A stretch of DNA of 64,000 bases from Paenibacillus hamazuiensis (lineage in GTDB: Bacteria; Bacillota; Bacilli; Paenibacillales; NBRC-103111): contig NZ_JALRMO010000001.1 in the NCBI RefSeq assembly GCF_023276405.1, positions 1,984,001 to 2,048,000 of the forward strand, written 5' to 3'. Shown here in pieces: positions 32,754-40,423 of this stretch. A program made the position numbers and the translations under genes. The notes under the pieces were generated by a model that did not search any database, had not been told where the DNA came from, and saw nothing but the letters and a program-made list of their open reading frames with translations. Within the stretch, counting starts at the first letter, position 1; each line of letters starts with the position of its first letter.

Positions 32754-33955
32754 AAATTCTTGTTATCAACGCAGGCAGCTCCTCCGTCAAGTTTCAGCTA
32801 TACGATATGCGGGACGAATCGGTGCTTGCCAAAGGCAAAGTCGAGCGCATCGGCATGGAGACGGCGATATTGAGCTGCGAGCCGACGGGCAAGCAGGAAT
32901 ACCGCGAGGTCAGCGAAATTTTGGAGCATACGACGGCGATCCGCAAAGTGCTTGATTCGCTGGTGCATCCGGTGTACGGCGTGCTCGGGTCGATCGGGGA
33001 GATCGATGCGGTGGGGCATCGTGTCGTACACGGGGGGGAGAGCTTCAAAGAGTCGGTTCTCGTCACCGACGAGGTAAAGCGGGAAATCAAACAGCTGTTC
33101 GATCTGGCGCCGCTCCATAACCCCGCGCACATGCTCGGGATTCAGGCGGTGGAAGCGAACATGCCGGATACGCCGCAGACGGTCGTGTTTGATACGGCTT
33201 TTCATCAGACGATGCCGCCGGTAGCTTATTTGTATCCGATTCCGATGGTGCTCTACCGGAAACATAAAATACGCCGGTACGGGTTCCACGGCACATCGCA
33301 CGATTACGTGAGCAAACGCGCTGCAGCATTTCTGGGCAAGCCGATCGAGGAGCTGAAAATGATTACCTGCCATATCGGAAACGGGGCAAGCTGTACGGCA
33401 GTGCTGGGCGGCAAATCGTTTGACACGAGCATGGGGATGACGCCGCTGGAAGGGCTGATGATGGGGACGCGCAGCGGCGACATCGATCCGGCGATCGTAC
33501 CTTATACGATGGCCAAGGAGGATTTGACGCTCGGCGAAGTCAATTCGATGCTCAACAAGCACAGCGGGCTGCTCGCCATTTCCGGCGGTTCCAGCGATAT
33601 GAGGGAAATCGTGCAGGCGATGAAGGATGGCGACAAAAACGCCGCGCTCGCTTTTGACATGTACGCTTACCGGCTGCGCAAATATATCGGCTCGTATGCC
33701 GCGGCGATGAACGGGCTCGATGTCCTCGTTTTCACGGCCGGCGTCGGAGAAAATTCCGCCCGGCTGCGCAAGGCGGTTTGCGACGGTTTGACGTTTTTCG
33801 GAGTGGAGATCGACGATGTGCTTAACGAACATCATTCCGGCCAAGAACGGGCCATATCGACGCCTTCTTCGAAGGTCGCGGTGCTCGTCATCCCGACGAA
33901 CGAGGAGCTCGTCATCGCCCGAGATACCCACGCCTTAATTGTCCGGGAGAATTAG
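32750..33955 (+). CDS. ackA: Acetate kinase
   Basis: The 401-residue ASKHA-fold kinase interconverts acetate + ATP and acetyl phosphate + ADP. Signature segments: VINAGSSSVKFQLYD at the start, GHRVVHGGESF, TCHIGNGASCTAV (phosphate site) and VFTAGVGENSARLR (adenosine site). It overlaps the upstream dehydrogenase by 4 bases. Its stop is overlapped by the promoter region of asnS. Confidence 0.97.
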   Translation: MKILVINAGSSSVKFQLYDMRDESVLAKGKVERIGMETAILSCEPTGKQEYREVSEILEHTTAIRKVLDSLVHPVYGVLGSIGEIDAVGHRVVHGGESFKESVLVTDEVKREIKQLFDLAPLHNPAHMLGIQAVEANMPDTPQTVVFDTAFHQTMPPVAYLYPIPMVLYRKHKIRRYGFHGTSHDYVSKRAAAFLGKPIEELKMITCHIGNGASCTAVLGGKSFDTSMGMTPLEGLMMGTRSGDIDPAIVPYTMAKEDLTLGEVNSMLNKHSGLLAISGGSSDMREIVQAMKDGDKNAALAFDMYAYRLRKYIGSYAAAMNGLDVLVFTAGVGENSARLRKAVCDGLTFFGVEIDDVLNEHHSGQERAISTPSSKVAVLVIPTNEELVIARDTHALIVREN

Positions 33956-33963
33956 TGTATAAT
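33935..33963 (+). promoter_or_regulatory. Candidate sigma-A promoter for asnS-dnaD
   Basis: TTAATT (33935-33940), 17-base spacer, perfect TATAAT (33958-33963), about 40 bases before the asnS start. The -35 is weak. Confidence 0.5.
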
Positions 33964-34003
33964 GATGGAAATGACGTAGATCAGCGATGCAGGAGGTTGC
34001 CGT

Positions 34004-35299
34004 ATGTCTGAAAAATGTATGATTCGCGATGTCAAAAATCACGTAGGCGGCGCGGTTACGATCGGCTGCTGGCTGTACAATAAACGTTCCAGCGGAAAAA
34101 TCCAGTTCCTGCAGCTGCGTGACGGTTCCGGGTTCATTCAGGCGGTTGTCGTCAAAAGCGAAGTGGGAGCCGACGTATGGGAAGCCGCTTCAAAGCTGAC
34201 CCAGGAAAGCTCGCTTTATGTGACCGGTTCGGTCCGCGAAGATGAGCGGAGTCAAAGCGGCTATGAGCTGACCGTCACGGCAATCGAAATCATCCAAATC
34301 ACGGAAGAATATCCGATCACTCCGAAGGAGCACGGCGTCGATTTCCTGATGGACCACCGCCATCTATGGCTGCGCAGTCCGCGGCAGCGGGCGATTCTCG
34401 TCATAAGAGCGCAGATCATTCGCGCGATCCAGCAATTTTTCGACGAGCGGGGCTTCCACCTGGTCGATCCTCCTATTCTAACGCCGTCTTCCTGTGAAGG
34501 AACGACTAACCTGTTTCATACGAAATATTTCGATGAAGACGCCTTTCTGACGCAAAGCGGCCAGCTGTATATGGAAGCTGCGGCAATGGCGCTCGGTCGC
34601 GTTTATTCGTTCGGTCCTACGTTCCGAGCGGAAAAATCGAAAACACGCCGGCATTTGATCGAATTTTGGATGATCGAGCCGGAGATGGCGTTTGTCGACC
34701 ATGAGGAAAATCTGAAGATCCAGGAGCAATTTGTCGCCCATATCGTCCAGTCGGTGCTGCAGCATTGCGAAAAGGAGCTGAAGGTGCTCGAACGCGATAC
34801 GACCAGGCTGGAAAAGGTGCAGGCGCCATTCCCGCGAATTTCGTACGACGAGGCCGTACAGTTTTTGCAAAAGCGGGGGATGGAGTTCACCTGGGGCGAA
34901 GACTTCGGAGCACCGCACGAGACGGCGATCGCCGAGCAGTTCGACAAGCCGGTATTCATCACAAAATATCCGACGGAGATCAAGGCTTTCTACATGAAGC
35001 CGGACCCCGAACGGCCGGAGGTCGTTCTGTGTGCGGATATGATCGCCCCGGAAGGTTATGGGGAAATCATCGGCGGCAGTCAGCGGATCGACGATCCGCA
35101 ATTGATGGAACAGCGGTTCCAGGAACACGAGCTATCCAAGGAAGCGTACCAATGGTACCTGGATTTGCGCAAATACGGTACAGTGCCGCATTCCGGCTTC
35201 GGGCTCGGTTTGGAACGGACGGTCGCGTGGATATGCGGCCTCGACCACGTCAGAGAGACGATTCCGTTCCCGCGGCTGCTGTATCGCTTGTATCCGTAA
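34004..35299 (+). CDS. asnS: Asparaginyl-tRNA synthetase
   Basis: The 431-residue class IIb synthetase has an N-terminal OB-fold anticodon-binding domain (about 1-105, with [20 protein letters not shown]) and a class II catalytic core with [18 protein letters not shown], motif 2 around [20 protein letters not shown] and motif 3 [15 protein letters not shown]. It charges tRNA-Asn. The neighbour dnaD matches the B. subtilis order. Start behind AGGAGGTTGCC. No T-box is seen before it, unlike some Bacillales synthetase genes. Confidence 0.95.
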   Translation: MSEKCMIRDVKNHVGGAVTIGCWLYNKRSSGKIQFLQLRDGSGFIQAVVVKSEVGADVWEAASKLTQESSLYVTGSVREDERSQSGYELTVTAIEIIQITEEYPITPKEHGVDFLMDHRHLWLRSPRQRAILVIRAQIIRAIQQFFDERGFHLVDPPILTPSSCEGTTNLFHTKYFDEDAFLTQSGQLYMEAAAMALGRVYSFGPTFRAEKSKTRRHLIEFWMIEPEMAFVDHEENLKIQEQFVAHIVQSVLQHCEKELKVLERDTTRLEKVQAPFPRISYDEAVQFLQKRGMEFTWGEDFGAPHETAIAEQFDKPVFITKYPTEIKAFYMKPDPERPEVVLCADMIAPEGYGEIIGGSQRIDDPQLMEQRFQEHELSKEAYQWYLDLRKYGTVPHSGFGLGLERTVAWICGLDHVRETIPFPRLLYRLYP

Positions 35300-35328
35300 C
35301 CTAACAGGCAAGGAGAGAGGATGGTCGG

Positions 35329-35991
35329 ATGAAAGAACAACAATCGGTCATGGCCGGCTTCCTCGCCGGCATTCGAGAGGGATCCGTTCAGATCCCTTAT
35401 TTGCTTCTTAAAACGTATGCGCGGCTCAAGCTGACCGAAACCGACGCGATGCTGCTGATCCATGTGATGGCGTTCGGGGAAAAGGAAAAAGCGGAGTTTC
35501 CGACGCTTGAGGATATTCAGGCGCGCATGTCGGTCGGGCAGGAGTCGGTAATTGCCAGCCTGCAAAGGCTGCTGAAAGGCGGCTTTATTACGATCGATCA
35601 GGATGTCGACGCCCAGACCGGCGTTCAGTTCGAGCGCTACAATTTTACCCCGCTTTACGAAAAAATGGCGGCCTGCTGGGCAGACGATTACCGGAAGCGG
35701 CAGGCGGAGACGGCGGCTTCCCTTTTGCAGGACGAGGGAAGCAACGTATTCACGATTTTCGAAAACGAGTTCGGCCGCCCGCTGACGCCGATGGAAATGG
35801 AGACAATCACCACCTGGCTGGACAAAGACCGGTATAAGGAAGAGCTGATTTTAGCCGCTCTGAAGGAGGCGGTATTTGCCGGCAAGGTGCATTTCAAATA
35901 CATCGACCGCATTTTGCTCGACTGGAGCCGCAACCGCGTTGCTAACGTCAAGCAGGCCAAAGAATATGCGCAGAAGTTTCGCACGAAATAA
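35329..35991 (+). CDS. dnaD: DnaD replication-initiation protein
   Basis: The 220-residue primosomal protein has a winged-helix N-terminal domain (about 15-100; IPYLLLKTYARLKLTETDAM) and a DnaB/DnaD C-terminal domain (about 130-205) with FENEFGRPLTPMEMETITTW. DnaD helps load the replicative helicase at oriC and at stalled forks. The order asnS-dnaD is conserved, but nth, which follows in B. subtilis, is here about 22 kb downstream (58074), showing an insertion or rearrangement between them. Confidence 0.94.
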   Translation: MKEQQSVMAGFLAGIREGSVQIPYLLLKTYARLKLTETDAMLLIHVMAFGEKEKAEFPTLEDIQARMSVGQESVIASLQRLLKGGFITIDQDVDAQTGVQFERYNFTPLYEKMAACWADDYRKRQAETAASLLQDEGSNVFTIFENEFGRPLTPMEMETITTWLDKDRYKEELILAALKEAVFAGKVHFKYIDRILLDWSRNRVANVKQAKEYAQKFRTK

Positions 35992-36005
35992 GGCGTTGCG
36001 CCTTA

Positions 36006-36044
36006 AACGACCCTACTCGCCGAAAGGAGAGAGGGTCGTTTTTT
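36006..36044 (+). terminator. Intrinsic terminator after dnaD
   Basis: AACGACCCT and AGGGTCGTT arms with an inner CTC/GAG pair, followed by TTTT. Confidence 0.85.
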
Positions 36045-36095
36045 GTGAGCAGGGTTTGAGGCAGCAACCACTCTTATCGCGCCAAATAAAGTGGA

Positions 36096-36371
36096 GCGGG
36101 GCAGCCATAGGTGTTTGCGTCAGCAAAAACCACGGCAGCCATCCGCGGGCACGAGGCACGAACCTCCTCCCCAGGCATCGCGCCAAAAGTGCAGCGTGTC
36201 CGGCATAGGATTTATTACAAGCAACAATAAATCCATGCCGGACAAACGCGACCTAGCAGCGAGCGGCCGTGCAAACCGGGCGGGTCCAGGGCGCCCGAGC
36301 GCCTTAAGGGCTTTGCGGAGCAAGGCCGGCTACGGAAGCCTGGGGTCCCCCTAGAGGGGGATTTAGGGGGT
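36096..36371 (+). repeat. Structured intergenic repeat, copy 3
   Basis: Same element as at 24199-24476 and 29271-29553. H1 is at 36100-36140 and H2 at 36198-36243 (GTCCGGCAT, bulged A, GGATTTATT closed by AATAAATCC, ATGCCGGAC). Conserved GCGGGCACGAGGCACG is at 36145-36160, H3 AGGGCGC/GCGCCTT at 36288-36305, H4 GGCTTTGC/GCAAGGCC at 36309-36327 and the end palindrome at 36346-36361. The stretch before H1 (GCGCCAAA ... AGCG) is repeated before H2, as if the element arose by internal duplication. Confidence 0.85.
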
Positions 36372-36381
36372 GATAAAGTTG

Positions 36382-36410
36382 TTCCATTTTTATCAAAAAT
36401 ATGCTAATAT
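36382..36410 (+). promoter_or_regulatory. Probable promoter for the AraC-type regulator
   Basis: TTCCAT, 17-base spacer, then TGCTAATAT (extended -10) at 36402-36410. It starts only about 10 bases after repeat copy 3. Confidence 0.5.
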
Positions 36411-36470
36411 AAATACGAACTATTGTTCCCTTATTTCGGGCTGCGAAATAATTAGGAAGGAGTAACAGAA

Positions 36471-37265
36471 ATGCTAACCGACCGTTATGCGGAAATCGAC
36501 GGAGTCATCGAATACATTCATCAAAATATTTATGAGGACCTTCCGCTTACCCGATTGGCGCGATACGCAGGTTACAGCCAATATCACTTCATTCGCATTT
36601 TCAAAGAAAGAACCGGGCTTTCGCCGCAGTATTACGTCTCTTCGATGCGGCTGCAAAAGGCCAAGGATTTGCTGCTGCAAACGAACTTAAGCGTTCGCGA
36701 TATCGGACTTGAGATCGGCCAGCAAAGTTTGGGCACCTTTACGACCCGATTTACCGAACGGGTAGGAGTGACGCCTTCCGAATTTCGCAACCAGACGCAT
36801 CAGGCGGACAACCATTTCCACACTTTGCGCAAGCTGAACGACTGGAGCAGATGGCATCCGGTTTCAACGGCGTATAACCGAATAGAAGGGACCGTACAGG
36901 CGGAAGTTCCTTTTGAGGGCATTATTTTGATCGGCTTGTTCGCCAAACCGATTCCCGAAGGTTTGCCTCTCTACGGAACGCTGCTTCCGTCGCTCGGCGA
37001 TTTTTGTTTTAACGACGTCAAACCGGGCACCTACTATTTGATGGCCACCTCCGTTTCCTGGGGGATGCGGGCAATGGACATTTTGCTTCCTCATACTACT
37101 TTGCGCACAAGGTCCAAGGAACCGATCGAGGTTATGCCCCATACGCCAATCCCCCGCCAGCAGGTGATGCTTTACCCGCCGCGCTTGGATGATCCGCCCA
37201 TTTTGATATCGCTGCCATTGCTGATGAACATTTTTCTCAGACAAGTCCAAAACAGCAATCGATAA
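36471..37265 (+). CDS. AraC-family transcriptional regulator with N-terminal HTH and unusual C-terminal domain
   Basis: The 264-residue protein has its AraC/XylS DNA-binding domain first (residues about 10-108): LTRLARYAGYSQYHFIRIFK and the second helix-turn-helix VRDIGLEIGQQSLGTFTTRF, ending GVTPSEFR. The C-terminal part (about 125-264) is not a cupin or GyrI-like domain I can name. It contains PGTYYLMATSVSW and ends with a Pro-rich stretch, and may sense a ligand. An 88-base gap separates it from the efflux transporter gene in the same direction, which it probably controls. Confidence 0.85.
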   Translation: MLTDRYAEIDGVIEYIHQNIYEDLPLTRLARYAGYSQYHFIRIFKERTGLSPQYYVSSMRLQKAKDLLLQTNLSVRDIGLEIGQQSLGTFTTRFTERVGVTPSEFRNQTHQADNHFHTLRKLNDWSRWHPVSTAYNRIEGTVQAEVPFEGIILIGLFAKPIPEGLPLYGTLLPSLGDFCFNDVKPGTYYLMATSVSWGMRAMDILLPHTTLRTRSKEPIEVMPHTPIPRQQVMLYPPRLDDPPILISLPLLMNIFLRQVQNSNR

Positions 37266-37353
37266 GAAATTGCCGAACACAGCTTATGTTAGGATAGGAG
37301 GGTATCGAACAAGATTTGAGTTTTCAATTAAAAATAGGAGGGAAAATAAAGAA

Positions 37354-38751
37354 ATGCATGCAGTGGAGAGTGGTGCCCATTCTGTGACGCAGCACGCGGA
37401 GATAAAGAAAAGTGTGCCGTGGATCTATTTTGTTATTTTTTTCGCCGTACTGAACGAATCCGTATTTAACGTGTCAACGCCAAGCATCGCCGAACAGTTC
37501 AGCCTTACCGCATCCGGAGTAAGCTGGGTCGTTACGATCTTTTTTATCGTGTTCGGCATGGGCATGGTCATATTCGGAAAGCTGTCCGATATGTTCAGCG
37601 TCAAAAAACTGATTACGATAGGCATCGTGCTTTACAGCACAGGGTCGATTTTGGGTTTTGCGTTACAGTCGTGGTACCCGACGATCATTATAGCGAGAGC
37701 GATTCAAGGGGCAGGCTGCTCTGCAATCCCGGCGCTCGTGTTTGTCATGGTTGCCCGTTTCTTCTCGCAGGAAGAGAGGGGGAAAATGTTCGGGATTATC
37801 ACTTCAACTGTATCTTTTGCGATCGGCATCGGGCCGGTGCTCGGCGGTTATATCGCAGGAACGTTTCATTGGGCCGTATTGTTTCTCGTACCGCTTCCTG
37901 TGCTCGCCGCCATTCCTTTTTTTCAAAAGTATCTGCCTACGGAAGGTCGCAAAGCGGGCAGCATGGATTTAATCGGTGCGGTGCTGCTCGGCCTTGTGGT
38001 CACGACGCTCATTTTGTTTACGACGGAAACGAACTGGCTTTATTTGCTCACATCCTTGGCGGCGCTAGTCTTGTTTATCGTTCGTATTCACCGGGCGAAA
38101 GAACCGTTTGTCGATCCGGGCCTTTTTACGAATTCGCTGTACCGGAGCGGCCTGGCGATCGGATTCCTGATCTTCGGAACGGTCATGTCCATCATGTTTG
38201 TCATCCCGCTCATGTTAAGCAAAATGTACGGTCTGAGCACGGAAAATATCGGACTTGTCATGTTTCCGGGAGCATTCAGCGCCGTTATCTTCGGCAAAGT
38301 GGCCGGCAATATGACGGTCAAGAGAGGAAGCCATTTTGTCGTATACCTGGGACTTGGTTTGATTGCAACCAGTCTGCTGCTGCAATCTTCGTCCGTCGGG
38401 CTTTGGGTCTGGTACATCGGTACGGCGCTTGTATTGATGTACATCGGTTTTTCTTTCGCGCAGACTGCCCTTGCGGAAAGCGTCACGCAAGTGCTGCCTG
38501 GTCATCAGATCGGCATAGGAATGGGATTTTTCAATATGATTTCGACGCTTTCCGGGGCGATAGTGACGGCGTTGGTCGCCAAGGCGATGGAAAAAGAGCT
38601 GTTCGCATTCCCGCTTCATCCGTTGATCTCGGACGCTCGGGCATATTTATACGGCAATCTTATTTTATTCCTAAGCGTTGTTGTAGTGTTCAGCGCGCTG
38701 CTGTATGTTTACTCGTTCGGCAAAAAGGCACCGCAGCCGGCAGTGTCGTAA
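37354..38751 (+). CDS. Major facilitator superfamily drug-efflux transporter (DHA2, TetK/TetL-like)
   Basis: The 465-residue membrane protein has about 14 hydrophobic segments and the motifs of the 14-helix drug:proton antiporters. FGKLSDMFSVKKLITIG is motif A after helix 2, and SFAIGIGPVLGGYIAGTFHW is motif C. The closest general match is the Tet(K)/Tet(L)/QacA-like group. Substrate cannot be told from sequence. The start ATG 37354 lies behind AGGAGGG; the frame is open upstream but without a ribosome site. Gene and regulator are flanked by repeat copy 3 and a non-syntenic junction, suggesting an acquired unit. Confidence 0.85.
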   Translation: MHAVESGAHSVTQHAEIKKSVPWIYFVIFFAVLNESVFNVSTPSIAEQFSLTASGVSWVVTIFFIVFGMGMVIFGKLSDMFSVKKLITIGIVLYSTGSILGFALQSWYPTIIIARAIQGAGCSAIPALVFVMVARFFSQEERGKMFGIITSTVSFAIGIGPVLGGYIAGTFHWAVLFLVPLPVLAAIPFFQKYLPTEGRKAGSMDLIGAVLLGLVVTTLILFTTETNWLYLLTSLAALVLFIVRIHRAKEPFVDPGLFTNSLYRSGLAIGFLIFGTVMSIMFVIPLMLSKMYGLSTENIGLVMFPGAFSAVIFGKVAGNMTVKRGSHFVVYLGLGLIATSLLLQSSSVGLWVWYIGTALVLMYIGFSFAQTALAESVTQVLPGHQIGIGMGFFNMISTLSGAIVTALVAKAMEKELFAFPLHPLISDARAYLYGNLILFLSVVVVFSALLYVYSFGKKAPQPAVS

Positions 38752-38912
38752 GTTCCGGGGGAGATGGATCTCAGGCGCTCAGGCGTGCAATGTGAGAATT
38801 TAAGCATTTGCCAATACTGGGGTAAATGCGCACACCCAAACCATAGGTTGCTTCCGTTATGGGTTTGTGGTACATGATGGATATCAAACATTAGCCGAGT
38901 GGCAAAGAATGC

Positions 38913-38960
38913 CCCGTTTCCTTTCTGAATATCGGAAAGGATCCGGGTTTTTTTGTTTTT
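38913..38960 (+). terminator. Intrinsic terminator after the efflux transporter gene
   Basis: Nested arms CCCG...CCTTTC and GGAAAGG...CGGG with a TGAATATC loop, followed by a long T-run (TTTTTTTGTTTTT). Confidence 0.7.
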
Positions 38961-39038
38961 CAGGTGAATTAGTTAATCGGACGGTAGGAGCCGGGGAGAC
39001 TTTATGTTTTCGGGAGCGGACAGCTAAAAGCGACTAGT

Positions 39039-39092
39039 AAAAAAATAATAGGATCGCTCGGGCGGGTTTTATACCTGCCACTAGCGATCCCT
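39039..39092 (-). terminator. Intrinsic terminator of the pro-mtn gene block (minus strand)
   Basis: On the minus strand GGATCGCTAG and CGAGCGATCC arms (with inner GGCAGG/CCCGCC pairing) are followed by TATTATTTTTTT. Confidence 0.8.
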
Positions 39093-39104
39093 TTATTAGG
39101 AGCC

Positions 39105-39746
39105 TTACTTTTTCAACAAATGCCAGCGATAGACATATTCGAACAAAAATTCGAACGCCTCAAGGTGGCGTTTCGCTTCGAACGGATTGGCGCCCCAGGC
39201 GTAAATGCCGTGCTTGCGCAGCATGATGCCGGGAACGCGTTTGTCGAGTACGTCCGGTACGAGCGCGGCGATTTTCGGGATGTCCGCATAGTTGGGCAAA
39301 ATCGGCACGTGAATGACCGCGTCTTCGTCCCAAATGTTAAACGCTTTGATCAGTTCGACCCCTTCGACCGGAATGCTGCGCTGTTCCCAGAACAGCTCGG
39401 ATACCAGGTTGTTGAATACGGTATGCACGTGATAAATCGCGCCGCAGCCGGTCAGCCGGTATATTTCGCAATGAATGAGCGTCTCTGCGGAAGGCTTCAA
39501 CCCCGTCGCTTCGGTGGGCTGGCCTTTTTCATTCACGAGCAGGAAGTCGGACGGGGTGTTTACCGACTTGTCTTTGCCGCTCGCGGTAATGGCAAATGTA
39601 AACTGCTCCGGCGAAAACTCGCCGACGCGGATCGATAAGTTGCCGCTGGTGGCGGGAAACCAGCCTTTGGCGGCAAGCAGCGTCTTCGCTTCGCGCAGCT
39701 CGGCGAAAGCGCGTTGTTTTTCCTCCAGCAAAATGGGGGCGGTCAC
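39105..39746 (-). CDS. mtnB: Methylthioribulose-1-phosphate dehydratase
   Basis: The 213-residue class II aldolase/AraD family enzyme dehydrates methylthioribulose-1-phosphate to diketo-methylthiopentyl-phosphate, the substrate of MtnW. Features: LAAKGWFPATSGNLSIR at about 26-42, ITASGKDKS, KPSAETLIHCEIYR and CGAIYHVHTVF with the zinc HxH pair, and LRKHGIYAWG with the third His. It is the last gene of the block, its start overlapping the mtnX stop (ATGA), and a terminator follows. Confidence 0.95.
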   Translation of the reverse strand: MTAPILLEEKQRAFAELREAKTLLAAKGWFPATSGNLSIRVGEFSPEQFTFAITASGKDKSVNTPSDFLLVNEKGQPTEATGLKPSAETLIHCEIYRLTGCGAIYHVHTVFNNLVSELFWEQRSIPVEGVELIKAFNIWDEDAVIHVPILPNYADIPKIAALVPDVLDKRVPGIMLRKHGIYAWGANPFEAKRHLEAFEFLFEYVYRWHLLKK

Positions 39747-40423
39747 GGACGTATTGCCTCCTTCGATTGTAATTTGTCGATGATGTCGTAAAAATCGTTA
39801 AACGGATGGTACGGCAGTCCAATCTCCTTGCACATGTCGATCAAGTGGGAACGGGCAAACACAGTATCGACCAGCTTGGCGCCTTCGAAGTCGGTGACGC
39901 TGTCGCCGATCAAAATTTTCTCGTACCGATCGCTTGGATACGAACGGATAATCGTCGTTTTGCACATGCCGCATTCGTTGTGGCACTGCTCATCGCACGG
40001 ATGCGGCCAGACGATGCGGATGCGTTCTCCGGTAAAGTCGCTGCCGTTGCAGTAGATGTTTTCCTGAGGTATCGAAAACGGCGCCAGCAGCGGATAGACG
40101 AAAAAGTCGATGCCGCCGCTTGTCACAAGAAACTTAACGTCCTGCTCGCGGCAGTAATCGAGAAGTTCGCGGAAGCCCGGACGGATGACGGCGTTGCTGA
40201 TCGCATAGTCGACGACTTCCTTTTGCCGGGAAGAGGGGAGCAGCGCGAACATAGCGCCGACACCCTCACTGATCGAGATTTGCTTGCTTAAAACCTGCTC
40301 GACGAGTTTGTCCCAGCCCTCCGGTTTGAAATGCTTCATAATCGCGACGATATTATCGTTCACGGTGATCGTCCCGTCAAAATCGCAAAAGATGATTCGT
40401 TGTCTGTTCATGCTGCCATTCAT
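39743..40423 (-). CDS. mtnX: 2-hydroxy-3-keto-5-methylthiopentenyl-1-phosphate phosphatase
   Basis: The 226-residue HAD phosphatase removes phosphate in the MtnW/MtnX branch of methionine salvage. HAD motif I IFCDFDGTITVND is at about 9-21, motif II is FLVTSGG, and the last motif is IGDSVTDFEGAKL. A C-rich loop (CDEQCHNECGMCK) is in the cap. I start it at the ATG whose ATGA overlaps the mtnW stop, with GGGGGAT in front; a second ATG 12 bases on is the alternative. Overlaps both neighbours. Confidence 0.93.
   Translation of the reverse strand: MNGSMNRQRIIFCDFDGTITVNDNIVAIMKHFKPEGWDKLVEQVLSKQISISEGVGAMFALLPSSRQKEVVDYAISNAVIRPGFRELLDYCREQDVKFLVTSGGIDFFVYPLLAPFSIPQENIYCNGSDFTGERIRIVWPHPCDEQCHNECGMCKTTIIRSYPSDRYEKILIGDSVTDFEGAKLVDTVFARSHLIDMCKEIGLPYHPFNDFYDIIDKLQSKEAIRP

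Larger units (their letters stand above)
38752..39104. other. Intergenic region with several hairpins between convergent units
   Basis: The 353 bases hold no supported gene. There is a GCATTTGCC/GGTAAATGC stem (about 38803-38829), a CAAACC-AT/ATGGGTTTG stem (about 38839-38871), then the MFS terminator and, on the other strand, the mtnB terminator. The first two hairpins are unexplained. Confidence 0.6.

Noticed and set aside
36091-36354. Open frame of 87 codons inside repeat copy 3 (and similar frames in copies 1 and 2)
   Set aside because: The frames differ between copies and changes follow stem pairing rather than codons. No shared start or ribosome site.
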